Shown: positions 10,701-21,760 of the stretch, piece by piece
Layout: every line of letters starts with the position of its first letter
Numbering within the stretch: the first letter of the stretch is position 1
NCBI GenBank assembly: GCA_029717555.1
Contig: JAMDHS010000068.1
Span: 50,979-114,978 of the forward strand
DNA length: 64,000 nucleotides
From: Peribolospora baueri
Taxonomy: Eukaryota; Basidiomycota; Peribolosporomycetes; Peribolosporales; Peribolosporaceae
Reading direction: 5' to 3'
Notes under the pieces: model-generated
Database searches by the model: none
Told to the model about the DNA's origin: nothing
Seen by the model: only the letters and a program-made list of their open reading frames with translations
Made by a program: the position numbers and the translations under genes

Positions 10701-13246
10701 GCAACATGGAGGGGAAGACTCTTTAGGGTCGCGTCCCTCGGCTTCGGCCGCTCACTCCGACCTCGGTAGTTCTGGAGAAGAACCGGTTTTCGTTCGTCGA
10801 ATACAGAAAAACGACCCTACCCCCAGCACTGACAGCGAGGCCCCTGCGCATGCGCCTGTGCGTAAAGGCCCAGCAGATGATGACCTTCTCTGTCCACACG
10901 AAAAGCTTTCGCCACTGAGCGCTGGCAGAGTGAAGCGGTTGTCTGTGAAGGGCTATCAAGCTCTTGAAGCGCTACAGGCGGAGGTGGGACCGGCGCTTCC
11001 GTGTCCAGAAGCGCTTTGTGAAGTTTGCGTTGGGAATATCTTCCAAGGTAAGTTCGACGGAATTTCGGGCGTTCTAGTGGGTCCTTACCAAGCTGACTTG
11101 TAGCTATTGCCGACTGTGAACGTTGGACAGATCGACTCGATCGGGCGACCCATAAAGGACATTTGGAAGCGTTTGCAACCGTCAACACCGCACAAGCGAA
11201 GAAGCTGAGCACCCGGACGTATTGGGTCTCCCATACTTGGTTGCAAGGTGAGTTTCGGACGCCGGCGGTTTGTGAGCGTAGATGGGAAGTAGTTTTACCG
11301 ATCATTACGTCTGGTGTTTGCAGATTGGAAAGCAGGAAAGATGCGTAACAAGGGCGAGCAGGAAGGGAAAGACCTGCCGCCGGACGCACCGGAATATCGA
11401 GGCGACGTCGTCTGTCCGCATGGCAACATGACGCCTTCCCGCCTTCTTCGAAGGGACATATCGATAGCTGTGCGTCGAGTGCTTTCCGAGGACGTTACCC
11501 GCGCTAAATTCAGGCTGATCAGCAGATTCACGTCGGTTGTCGTGTTTTATAGGCCTTCAACGTCCTTGCAAACATTTTCCCCTCCTGGTCTACGTTCACG
11601 TCGGAAGATGAGGCTTGCAAGATGTGCAGTGGCGATAGGAAGGAGCACGTCGAGCTCGCACAAGAGGAGAAGGTCAGCACGTCTGGGACTGTGAGGCTTG
11701 AACCGCGATTCTCTAACTATCTTCATGATATGTGGTGCATATGCGCACAGGCTGATCTTCGCAACTTGGCAATCCGAGGGGCTATGGCACCCATCGAGAT
11801 GGTAGTTGGAGAAGATTATTACCTAGTCTCTTCAGGTGAGCCGCGAAAGCTGAATGAATATCTCGTTACGTCTCGGACCCAGCTCACTCGCGCCTGTTCC
11901 CAAGAATTTTTCGACGCATGGCGAACCTGGGTCCAGAGGCCGATGGAGCACGATCGCCCGAACAGGCTGGATAATTCTGCGCTGGTCTGCGAGCACTCTT
12001 TGCTGTTGCTTGACGTCAACTCTGCCGAGCTCTCCGAGCGCTCGCGTGTATCTATTGTACGCGCTAGTGATTGGGCCCAGCTCGCTGCTAGGTTAGTTGA
12101 GAGCCGCTAGGACGTGAAGCGCGGAGAGACGTAAGAACTGACAATTTTTTGCCAAATGCAGGTATGATGGCTCTCCGGTGGTTCGAGTTCGGCTGCAAAA
12201 CGCAGAGAGCGAAGTGTCCGGGTTCTACGTATCCAATCCGGCGGCATGCACAGAATGTCATCGAAGAGCGTGAGTTACTCTTTCATTCCGCTGCTGAGGT
12301 TGGCTCAAAATTATGGAGGTCATGAGGTTCGACGATGCTCAGACACGATGTCATTTTGTTGCACCGACGGAACAGGAGGGCAGAGTTCGTGGAGACGGAC
12401 GTGTTCTTTTGTCTCCTCGAGTCGGATGATCCGCTGCCTCTTGCCTCACCGGTCAAGGATGATGGGGTCGGAGGTACTTCTTTGGGATCGTATCCTCTGA
12501 TCCCGGTGACAGGGGGAGAACCATCTTTTGCAGGCGCGACTGAACCCATGTCAAGAAATGATGTGGATGACGACGGCGACGTGGCGCCCTCGAGAGGGGA
12601 ACCAACCACGACGAATAACGGGCGGAAGCGTAAGGTTTCGGCAGGAACCCAGTACGGCAGGCGGGGCCAGAGGAAGTCGAGGCGCATTGCTCAGCAAGCC
12701 AAAGGAGAGCAGGACCACAGGAAGCCGAAAAGGAAGGAGAAGGTGGTGAGGGTAAAGAAGACCGATACGGTGAAAGACTTGAAAGTGAAGGTGAGTCATA
12801 TTCCAATCGTGCGTATCTCTTTGTCCACATTCTGACCAGCTCGGGTGATGATAACACTCTGTATACATCCGACGAACTGGAAGGTCAACGAAATTTTCTC
12901 CATTCCGACCATCTACCAACGCCTCTTCCATAACGGTCGGGAACTAGAGGACAACGAAGATCAAGTTGCTTCGTTAGGGATCCTGCGCAGGGACGTGATC
13001 TGGGTAATGGAAGTGATGCCGATCGAAGAGAGGTTATCGGGGCTCGAAGAGGGCGGCAAGAGCGGGAAGGACAAAGGAACGCAGTTGAGAGTAGGCGGGA
13101 AGCAGCGGAAGGGAGGACAGAAGAGAGGAGAGGAGCGCGGGTTCGATGGCACGGCCTTGTTGAACTATGAACTCGACGCTGCCATCGCCGCGTCGTTGAC
13201 CGAGGCGGGGGCGACTGATTGTGCTGAGGAGAAGGAGCAGCAGTGA
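7711..13246 (+). CDS. Ubiquitin carboxyl-terminal hydrolase, USP48-type (C19)
   Basis: A cysteine deubiquitinase. Exons: 7711-8197, 8277-8476, 8593-8720, 8785-8869, 8945-9040, 9115-9182, 9258-9327, 9403-9635, 9711-9947, 10037-10415, 10489-11047, 11104-11247, 11324-11469, 11553-11672, 11751-12091, 12162-12269, about 12343-12790 (start uncertain) and 12884-13246. The Cys box is [14 protein letters not shown], with the catalytic Cys codon at 8381. A QQDAQEF motif and zinc-ribbon pairs (CTKC, CSVC) follow, then the His box [11 protein letters not shown] with the catalytic His at 9607. The long C-terminal part resembles the DUSP-containing region of USP48, and the end is a ubiquitin-like domain (VKDLKVK...[15 protein letters not shown]). 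The intron at 9948-10036 starts GC. The upstream in-frame TTG at 7696 is not used; MPSKRKK is the natural start. Confidence 0.92.
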
Positions 13247-13933
13247 GAGCAGGAGCGCGAGTGGGAGCAAAATCTTTCTTCAGCTACGTCTTGTCCTGCT
13301 AGGCCTGCGAAGATTTCTTTGTAGGAACCATATTCCGTGGTCGTCTTGATTGACCAGTAAGGGAACCCGTGAAATGGGTGTGGGTTTGATCTTCTGTATC
13401 AGGGGCGCCGCATCGCTGTGATTGATGCAGCAGTATGCAGTTGGCCAAGGCTTTGCCCAAGTCCTATGCAGTGCATCATCGCTCCTTCAAATACACGACC
13501 TTTCTTCTCCTATGGTCTGAGGTCTTTCTTTGAGATCGCTCCTAATGTGTAGCGGCGGCACGTCAAGTTTATATGCGCCCATTGTTGTGCCCATTTCTAG
13601 ATATCGTTCGTATTGTACCTGCAAGCGATTCCAGATGTGAAGAGATAACGATGATGAAAGGAATATTGCGGAGGAAGATGTACGTAGGGGTCATAACGCG
13701 TCGCCGCAGCTGCCGCAGCCCGATGTCACCTCCGCCCGATCGGCTTATATCAGTCGCAGCACGACGACCGCCAAGGCCGGCAACCATCCAGCCAGAGCAA
13801 CAGCAGACGACACACGACTCACGACACGCTTGTCATTTCTTAGGGGGAGGGACGGAGACGAGCGGCTTGTGTCTGGGCTAGCCACTCCCCAGCCTTGCTT
13901 CTTCTTGTCTTGCCTCGTCGCATCGCAGCTACG
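13247..13933. promoter_or_regulatory. Intergenic / 5' leader of the EH-domain gene
   Basis: This 687 bp separates two same-strand genes. It should contain the 3' UTR of the deubiquitinase and the promoter of the next gene. No gene, repeat or RNA is recognisable in it. Confidence 0.4.
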
Positions 13934-16921
13934 ATGGCCGATGACGAGACGACGTTCTCCGCCGCTGGCGGGATCGCTTCCAGGATCGCCGCTTTCGAGT
14001 CTCTCGCCCACCCTGCGACCACAGCTAGCCCGGGTCAGTCTTCGACGTCCGTCCCCGTTTCCACTCCTTTGCATTTCTCCCGACTTCCCGCATCCCCATC
14101 AGCCCCTTATGTTCCAGCTACCCAGCCGGTCACGGCACCCGTGACCAGTCCTCGGGGCAGCTATGACGTGCGTGATCGTGGCGTCTCCCCTCCGCCCCGC
14201 CCAAAGTCGCTCCCTCGTAGTCACCAAAACCAGCTCTTGCCGCGCTCAGAAGGCTTTTCTCCTGGCCTTCACCACCAAGTCACCGACCCTTCTTTCCCCG
14301 CCGAGCCCGCCGAGTCCTCCAATGCGCCCTGGACCGTCACCCTTGCACCCGCTCCGACGATCTACGCGCCGCAGCCTCCGTCCGCACCAGCGTTGACGCC
14401 CGCGAGCGCCGGGCCATTCGAAATGTCTTCCCGGAGTTCGAGCGTTTCTAGCTTGAACGAGCTGGCCGCCGCGAGGAACGGAGGGAGGAGTAGGAGCGGT
14501 AGCTTGCTGGCCGGGCAGAAGAGCCAGATCGAGCCGATGAGCCCCCGCGAACAATGCCTGTCGCCGCGCTTGCCGGTCAAGGACATCATCTCGCTCTACA
14601 ACGTGCCTTCGCAGCAGCAGAATGGTGGCAGCGCGAGCGGCAAGTCTGTGAGCGGCGGCAGTGCAAGCGCAACCGCGGACGCCGCCGTAGGGACACCGAC
14701 GTCCTCGAAGAGCTGGCTGCAGGCACCATCTCTACCAGCGCAGCCAAAGGCGGTCGAACATGGTACGACGTCGGCGTCTGCACAGACGTCGACATCTTCT
14801 TTGTTGATCGACTCCGATGATTCGAACGTATCCTCAGCCCTTTTTCTTCACCCATCCCTCGAGCCCATGCCGTCGCCCACAAAGACTCGCTCCCCGGTAG
14901 CATCTCCTCCATCGACCTCCTATCACCCTACGTCTCTGGAGGGCTTCTCACAGCGCTTCAAACGCACTACCGTACCTCCTTCCGTCCAAGTGAATCTTCA
15001 ACCTACCACGTCCAGTCGCCAACAGAACCCTAGTCCGCCGCCTGTGCCCTCAAGAGCGAGAGCTACGAGCGACGCCGCCAAGATAGGACGGGGCACGTCG
15101 GCCAGTTCGACGACTGCATCTCATAATCAGTCCAGGAAAAGGGAAGCCGGGGGAGAGAATGGTGGAAGCGTGGACGACGACGACTTCCTTGGACGGTCTG
15201 CCTTAGGCATGGAGACGGAGGCCCCCGACAAACGCAGGCCTCCGCCTCCGCCTCGCCGGCCTTCGACATCTCCCACCCGGTTAAGGTCGAACAACGGCCG
15301 AGAGGGTGGCTGGCTGGAGGTGGATGCCAAGTCGGAGGATGATTCCGAAGCTGATTCTGTCAGCGAGGAAGGCATGACCCGTGAGGGCACGTCCGCACGC
15401 TATGGCAAGGCACCTCCACCAAAACTTCCACCTCGCAAGCCGCCTCTAGCGACCAAACCGGCATCTCAGCATCTATCTGGCCCCATCAACAAGCCTCCGC
15501 CACCACCGCTGCCTACTACACGGAAACCGGGATCGCCAGTGTTGCTGCACAAGCGAAGCGACGGAAACGTCCGCCAGGACTCAGCGGCGCCGGCGCCGGG
15601 GTCGCCTTCTAATCGCTTCTCGAGTGCCCCCTCGAATGTTGGGTACGGTCTCCGAAGCCCGGGGCCGTCAACTATCGATACTGCTCCCGCCAGCTATAGG
15701 CCATACGTAAACGGTCGTCAAAGGTCGGGCGGGCTTTCCACTGGTCAGGCGAATTTGTCTACGTCCAACCTGAGACCCGTTCCTCCCCCTCCGCAGGGAG
15801 CCGCAGCCTCCACCGTTCCGTCGACGTCCGCCTCCTCTCCAGTGGTTCCGCCCTCTCGGTCGAGCTTAAGACACCAACGGTCAATCCCAAGTGGCAACGG
15901 CGGAGGCAGCTTGAACCACCCTGGTAACTCGTTCACCAGCATCTCCCTCTCTGACGACGCCAGTGCAGAGCTGCGAAGCAGCTTGGAAAGCTCCAGCATG
16001 ACCGCAGAAGCGGTGACAGCGGGAAGTCTTCCCTCCACTACCACCGCCGCTTCTGTCGGCCGCACTTCCACGTCCACAGCTTCTTCCGTCCCCTCCCCCG
16101 TCCCAGCCGGTAGAAAGCAGACATCGCACCATACCATGCTTGCCGTATCCACCGTATCCGCCGTCGACGCTTCCTCCAGCGGCTTCGAGAGCCTCGACGG
16201 AGGTCGGAAAGAGCTCGCCAGCGGCTTGTCCGTTCCTGACGTAGCATCAAGAAGACGGTATGAGGCGCTGTTCGAACGGAACGTTGGGGCACTGGTCATT
16301 ATGAGTGGCGGGGATCGGGAAGCGTCTTCGCCTGCCCTCTCTGAAAACGATAACAACGGCGGCGATGGCGGCAGCGGAGGAGGGGCAGAGAAGACGAAAG
16401 GGTGGTGGGAACAGCGAGGACAACCTTCCTTCGCCATCAGTCCCGCCGCCGAGGCGGCACGGCAATCTCCCCCGCGCCTGCACGGCACAGTCGTCCGGCG
16501 GTGCTGGCAGTGTAGTCGCCTGTCACGCGCGACATTGCGGGCGGTTTGGCACACCGTCGACAAGGAAGAGTGCGGCTCGCTCGATCGAGAGGCCTTCGTC
16601 AAGGGTATGTGGATAATTGATGAGGAGCTTCGGACTAAGGCTGGCGATAGGGATAGGGGCATTGGCGGCGGTCCGGAGAGCAGGAGGAAATGTTGGACGG
16701 CCGGCGGCGGTGGCGGCGGCGCTGGGAGGATGAGAGGCGCGCTGGCGCCATGGAGTCCGGGAACGCGTTCGACAGACTCTGCCACCACCAGTCCGCCTAT
16801 ACCGCCGAGGTCGGGCGCAACGGCGCTCGTCGCACCACCACTGATGTCATTCGGAAGCAGTAGCACCTCCGGGCGGCCTCCTGTCCCTCTCCCGCCTGGC
16901 GCGAAAGTCCTGAAGTGGTAA
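13934..16921 (+). CDS. IRS4/TAX4-like EH-domain protein
   Basis: A single uninterrupted frame of 995 residues. Residues 1 to about 770 are low-complexity, Ser/Pro/Thr-rich, with repeated polyproline stretches (RPPPPPPRRPSTSP, PPPKLPPRKPP) typical of SH3 ligands and cortical scaffolds. The C-terminal part, roughly 775-895, has an EH (Eps15 homology) fold pattern: YEALFERN for helix A, VVRRCWQCSRLSRATLRAVW for helices B and C, then a calcium-hand-like loop VDKEECGSLDREAFVKGMW and IIDEEL. The 'GMWIIDEEL' ending is characteristic of the fungal IRS4/TAX4 group, which acts in phosphoinositide and autophagy regulation. Helix A and helix B are separated by an insertion of about 60 residues. The start MADDETT at 13934 has good context (ACGATGG); the open frame extends upstream only from a TTG. 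It is intronless, unlike most neighbours. Confidence 0.85.
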   Translation: MADDETTFSAAGGIASRIAAFESLAHPATTASPGQSSTSVPVSTPLHFSRLPASPSAPYVPATQPVTAPVTSPRGSYDVRDRGVSPPPRPKSLPRSHQNQLLPRSEGFSPGLHHQVTDPSFPAEPAESSNAPWTVTLAPAPTIYAPQPPSAPALTPASAGPFEMSSRSSSVSSLNELAAARNGGRSRSGSLLAGQKSQIEPMSPREQCLSPRLPVKDIISLYNVPSQQQNGGSASGKSVSGGSASATADAAVGTPTSSKSWLQAPSLPAQPKAVEHGTTSASAQTSTSSLLIDSDDSNVSSALFLHPSLEPMPSPTKTRSPVASPPSTSYHPTSLEGFSQRFKRTTVPPSVQVNLQPTTSSRQQNPSPPPVPSRARATSDAAKIGRGTSASSTTASHNQSRKREAGGENGGSVDDDDFLGRSALGMETEAPDKRRPPPPPRRPSTSPTRLRSNNGREGGWLEVDAKSEDDSEADSVSEEGMTREGTSARYGKAPPPKLPPRKPPLATKPASQHLSGPINKPPPPPLPTTRKPGSPVLLHKRSDGNVRQDSAAPAPGSPSNRFSSAPSNVGYGLRSPGPSTIDTAPASYRPYVNGRQRSGGLSTGQANLSTSNLRPVPPPPQGAAASTVPSTSASSPVVPPSRSSLRHQRSIPSGNGGGSLNHPGNSFTSISLSDDASAELRSSLESSSMTAEAVTAGSLPSTTTAASVGRTSTSTASSVPSPVPAGRKQTSHHTMLAVSTVSAVDASSSGFESLDGGRKELASGLSVPDVASRRRYEALFERNVGALVIMSGGDREASSPALSENDNNGGDGGSGGGAEKTKGWWEQRGQPSFAISPAAEAARQSPPRLHGTVVRRCWQCSRLSRATLRAVWHTVDKEECGSLDREAFVKGMWIIDEELRTKAGDRDRGIGGGPESRRKCWTAGGGGGGAGRMRGALAPWSPGTRSTDSATTSPPIPPRSGATALVAPPLMSFGSSSTSGRPPVPLPPGAKVLKW

Positions 16922-17348
16922 AAGCGGTCCAGGACGTCGAGCTCCCTTCCGCCATGCGCTCGGCGCTGGAGAGAAGAGCGATACGAAGCGGTTCCCATGT
17001 CGTTCGGCGTATCTTTTGTTCATTTCGGCGTCCATCCTTCTCTTCCTAATTATCCACCTTGCACTCCCTTTGTATTCTGCACATCATTCTCGGACATTCG
17101 TTCATTTGAATACATTGCCATGGCTTCGGCTCGGCACCACTCCATCCGCCTGATGTTCTGGTCCAGGTTTCACTTTGGTTGGTTTGCCACTCTCCTCGTC
17201 TCCGTCTTCATGGACGTGCGACCGTTCCGAGGAACAAAAGTTCCAAGCGTGTATGGATAGCTTGACGGGACGCTGTGTTTGCTGGTTTGATAAAGTGATC
17301 GGTAACTAGACAGGAGGGCTTGGGTCACGACCACCATCCACAGTCGCC
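16922..17348. other. Intergenic region, nothing recognised
   Basis: 427 bp between two same-strand genes, presumably a 3' UTR followed by the promoter of the CZIB gene. A pyrimidine-rich stretch at about 17030-17110 is the only compositional feature. Confidence 0.4.
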
Positions 17349-18800
17349 ATGCCGGTAAGCGCCTTGTTCCACCGGTCATCTTGCTGCATTCGTGATCATC
17401 AAGGACGAAACTGTTCGTCTGCTTGCATTACCCCGCTGATACTGATCGATTTTGGGCTCCCGGGCCCCAATAACTGTCCCTGCACTTTTCCTTCCTCCAA
17501 ACCAGAAATTACAGCTGCTCGTCAAGGCTCAGCTCGAGAACGTGACCGACTTCCAACCTGCGAGCGACGACTTTACTTTCTTTTTTGATGTAAGCGAGCG
17601 AAGAGCAGAAAAGAGCGAGGAAGAGGGGCCGGAGTGGTTCTTCGCTTGCCGTTGCGAGTGGAGTGGAGCGGCAGAAGCATGTAACACCTCGGTGGAGCTG
17701 CTGAGCTGGCTGACGGCGGCTCTTCTCTCCCTTTCTACCTACCGACCGCGACGGAAAATCAAGGTGAAGTGCACGAGCTGCAACGAACCTCACGACAAGA
17801 CGGTCGGTGTGTCCACAAATGCGAGTAATCAAAAGCCAGCGCTTGTCCGCTGCACGCCAGCCTCGGTCTGGGTTCCGTACCAGCCGGCTTACCGGACGTC
17901 CCCACCACCCTCTATCCCTTTCGTTCGCTAACTTCCAGGAAGAGCACGAGCTGACCAAGTCGCGAGGCACGGCCAACTTTGTGTGGACTTGTAAGATGTG
18001 CAAGGTGCGCCTATGTACCACGCGTGGTGTCGGCTCTGTGTCGAAGCGAGCCAGCGCAAGCCGACTCGGCCCATGAACGCCCAGCCATGCTGACGATCGA
18101 ACTTGCTATCGGCCCGTGTACTCCCGTCTATGAAAGAGGGAAAGCTCAGCAAGTGCGCTGTGTTCTCGCTTGCATTTTTCCACCAGCTTTCCATTCTACG
18201 TAAGCGCTGACCTGACCCGACTCTGTCTGGTAAACCCACCAACCCTTCTCCACAGGCTTTCCGAGACCTACTGCCAAAGCCCCCCTCGTCCGACCTTACA
18301 CCGCCGATGATTCCAACCAGTTCAAGCCCCTGCTGACGATCGAATGCCGGGGGCTTGAGTTCACCGGGTTCCATTGGAAGGCAAGTGAGAGTGGAACTGC
18401 CTGTATTCCTAGCGTTCAGGTGCAGAGAGCTGGCGAGTCACAAGGGAGGAGCGACTTGGTCGAACCATGCTTAGCATCGTCCCCCTCCTTTCTTCATCGT
18501 TGCGTCCTTTCGTCCTGTCACTCCACAGGGAACTTGGAAAGCCAAAGGTGCTGAATCTGATACCACCTTTGATGAGATCGAGTTCGAATCCGAAGATTGG
18601 ACAGACTACGACGAGAAGGTGCGTGCCTCGGGCCGTTTATTTTCTTCATCCACGCGCTGGCTCAAGCGACACGGCCGTCGAGGGTTTTATATTTCCGACC
18701 GACGGTGCTCACTTCCCCGCCACGTTCGACACATTTCATCTCACAGGCCGGCGAGCCAGTGAGCATTATGGAGCTCGAGAGCAAATGGGAACGAGCATGA
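17349..18800 (+). CDS. CXXC-motif zinc-binding protein (CZIB / DUF866 family)
   Basis: Homologue of human C1orf123/CZIB, a small zinc-binding beta-sandwich protein of uncertain role. Exons: 17349-17354, 17506-17589, 17764-17820, 17939-18004, 18137-18152, 18256-18380, 18529-18618 and 18747-18800, giving 165 residues against 160 in human. Two CXXC pairs are present, KCTSCNEPHDKT and WTCKMCK; the family signatures ECRGLEFTGF and DWTDYDEKAGEPVSI follow. The first coding exon is only ATGCCG. Two introns start GC (17821 and 18381), and exon 18137-18152 is 16 nt. With these choices the aligned segments have the same length as the human protein between the conserved anchors, and every exon stays in phase. 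Ordinary GT choices at these sites break the alignment or the phase. Confidence 0.93.
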
Positions 18801-19161
18801 CGGCCGTCCCCACAAGAGGAGCGAAAACGTCCACCTACGCTTGCCTGGACGCCAAACGAGGGAGCAAACAGACTCGCTTCGGTGGATCATGCGTATGAGG
18901 GGTTCGGAAGCTGAATGCGTTGATTGCGATATGAATGAAGGAAGAGGTATAGGGCATCATCCGTTACCCAGAGGATGGAAGGAGCAATAGACGAACCGAT
19001 CGATCCATAAGTGAACAAAAGACCACACTGCTGACTATGATAGAAATGCCTAGCCAACCAACGGGAGCCGACCTTTCGTCGGCTTCCTTCCGACTTTCAT
19101 CTCTTCTACCCATACCTCTTCCCTCGCTTCAAGAAAAGCGTCGAGTCTTCCTTCGATCGCA
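18801..19161. other. Convergent 3' intergenic region
   Basis: 361 bp between the stop codons of the CZIB gene (+) and vta1 (-). Expected to hold both 3' UTRs; no other feature seen. Confidence 0.4.
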
Positions 19162-21462
19162 TCATCCTCCGAGAAAATCGAGTGCCTTCCGCAACTCCGC
19201 TCTGGCCGTTTCAAAGTCCTCGTAATTGAGCGCCGACACTGCCCACTTTGCATGCTTCTGGATTGCCGACACCGTCGTGGGGCTTAGAGAGGTTGGCGTG
19301 GGTCTTGCTGGACCGCTCCCCGTCGTTGCACCCGCTATCGACCCTGGCGATGGAGACACGGAAGCAGTCGTAGCTGAGGGTGGCGGTGCTGAAGGTAGAC
19401 CGGGGTGGGTGGGTGGGTGCTGAGGAGTGGGGCTCGAGGAACCGGCGCTGGCAATGCCAGGTCCGGTTGTCGGCGCGTGCGGCTGCTGGGGCTGCAAACC
19501 TGCGAAATTGGCGCTGCTCCTTCGCGAGGAAGAAGGGCTATCCCCAGAGGTGGTACCGATACCAGAGCCAGGGAGGCCGAGGCCGCCTAGAACGCCATGC
19601 TGTTGAGCGTTGGAATGCTGCTGCAGTCCTGGACTTCGCGGCGGAGGGATTGGCGGCTGCGCTCCTTGCCATTGCAGTTGGTGAGGATGGAAGGGGCCAG
19701 TGTGCAAATTGGAGCCTCCCGGAGGCGGAATGGGCAGTGGCCGAGGAGGTGGGGGTGTCATCGGTTGTGGAGGACCAACGTTCGGTAGGGCCAATGACGA
19801 AGGGGGGACCGCAGGAGCTGGCAACGCTTCACTTCCGGGAAGAGCGGCGGACGGAAGGAAGGATCCTTTCGTCTCGTGTCCGACACCACTAGCTGCAATG
19901 GGCGGTGCGGATGGGGCGGTAGCGCCAAGGACAAATGGGCTCGAAGTTGAGCTGATAGGATCCTCCTTCGAGAATGGGCTTGGATCGAGCGGCGAAGGGC
20001 CAGGTTGGGGCGGGGAACTGATGGCGCTCTGAGCCGGCAGGGGGGCAGCCGACGAAGCACCGGCCGGCATCTGAGGCGGTAAAGGCATGCTGAAATTGGG
20101 GCTTTTCGGCCCATTGCCGCTTATACTCAGCCGCGCCTGCGCTTTGCGCGTCACACTGCTCGTCGAGGGTGTTCGGCCAGGATGACCGGGATGACCGGGA
20201 GTGTCACCGCTCGCGCTGGCGAAACTCGTCCAGGAGCCCGCACGCTCCATGCCGCTACTGACGGCGCCGTGTGGCGGCGTCGCGGGGAGATCGGCGTGTG
20301 AACGCCAGCCCATCTCATCGGAGCCGGGGCCGCTCGCAACGCTTGCGTGATCGGCCTCGCCAGTCAGCTTGGCCAATTCTTTCCTCACGTAGTCGTCCTC
20401 CTCCGTGGTTGACAAAGCTTCCATTCCCGCTGTTGCTGCGCCCACATTCGCTCCCAAGACATCGCTAGCCGTAGTACTGGCGACGTCTGCATCGGTCTCG
20501 AGGCCACCCGCGGGTCCAGGTGTGGGTTTTCGACCTTCCCGCAACGCCTTGGCGATATCGGTCGCTTTCCACTTGGCATATTTAATCTTCGTCTCAATCT
20601 GCGTCAAATTTGGAAAATGTTCCGCTGAGTTGAATGAGTGCTCATCGTGGCACAAGAAAGAGATGATGAAGGATGCACCTCTGGGTCAATCTCGCCGAAG
20701 ATTTTGAGCAGCTCGAGGAAGTTGGCCGCCGCGACAAACTTTTTCGCCGTCGTCCTAAGGTGAAAGAGCAAAGAAAATATTTAATTAGCTTAAAAACGAG
20801 TGCTCGAATCAGGGCACGATGCTATCCAAACGAAAGTAGTCCCACTTGTTGGTCTTGCCCTGCCTGTCTTCGTTGTCGGCTCCCACGAACACCTTAAGGC
20901 CAAAGTTTTCAATGTATGCCGCTCCTGCCGTATCGTTAGTCGCTGCATCGTTCGACTGCAGGCTAGCTTTCATCTGAGGCCGCAAAGGAGGGGTGCACAG
21001 GGAAAGGGCAGGCGGGTTAGACCGCCGTTCTCATGCCGGGGATCGCCAGGAGAGCCTGCCTTCCAAGCAATACTCCCTTCGGTTCCTGGCAACTCATGTG
21101 GAAGGTCAAAGGAGAGAGGACTATGACGCACCGCCTCCAGCTTGTCCATCAGGTCCATCAGAAACATCTTGCTCTCCTTCGCCTGAGGCTTGGCGTTAAT
21201 GCCGAGCTGGGCGGCATAGAAGGAGCCTGAGAGACGCGATGGGCATGGGCAAGAACGTAAAGTCATATCGAATCTTTTAGCTAGACCGATTTGTTCCATC
21301 TTCAAGCTCATCGCCGCTCCATCGCCACCGCCGAAATGCAAGATGGAACGAGTGAACAAGGCACTCACACCAATACGCCATGACGGGATCGCGCTCGCTG
21401 AGCTCGTGCGCCCTCTGGAGGAAGGGCCCCAGGCTCTTGAGTTCCAGTGGTGGCTGCTCCAT
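19162..21462 (-). CDS. vta1: Vacuolar protein sorting-associated protein VTA1
   Basis: Cofactor of the Vps4 AAA ATPase that drives ESCRT-III disassembly at multivesicular endosomes. Exons in transcription order: 21462-21369, 21226-21132, 20973-20846, 20754-20679 and 20598-19162, giving 609 residues. The N-terminal MIT-like module reads PPELKSL-type ELKSLGPFLQRAHELSERDP, then AAQLGINAK and FLMDLMDKLEA. The conserved ENFGLKVFVGADNEDRQGK and AAANFLELLKIFGEI follow, and then KYAKWKATDIAKALREG. A Pro/Ser/Gly-rich linker of about 350 residues separates this from the C-terminal Vps4-binding helix pair (IQKHAKWAVSALNYEDFETA). The linker is longer than in yeast or human VTA1. The start at MEQPPLELKS fits the family N-terminus. 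It is divergent from the Bot1 gene with 298 bp between start codons. Confidence 0.94.
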
Positions 21463-21760
21463 GCTGGCGTGCGACCGTCTTGGACGAAGACGAGCTGGAG
21501 GCGACGAGCGACGAGACGAAGGCCAACAACGTGTCCGAGTAGAGGTCCACCTCGCCCTTCCACGAAGCCTCCAAGGCTGGACCGTGATCGGTGGCTGCGG
21601 CGAGCGGCGAGCGGCGAGCGATCCACACGTGATGCATAACCCTACAATTTCCCTTTCCAACCTTCTTCCCGCCTCGAAAGTCGTTTCCGACGTGCACATC
21701 AGAGCTTGGCCGTTTTCTTCCCCCCCTCTTCCTTGTGCAACTCGACTGCACTTGAACGAC

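Noticed and set aside
15745-16998. 417-codon open frame on the - strand
   Set aside because: It is antisense to the low-complexity part of the IRS4-like gene. The + strand has the EH domain and a good ATG; the antisense frame has no family features.
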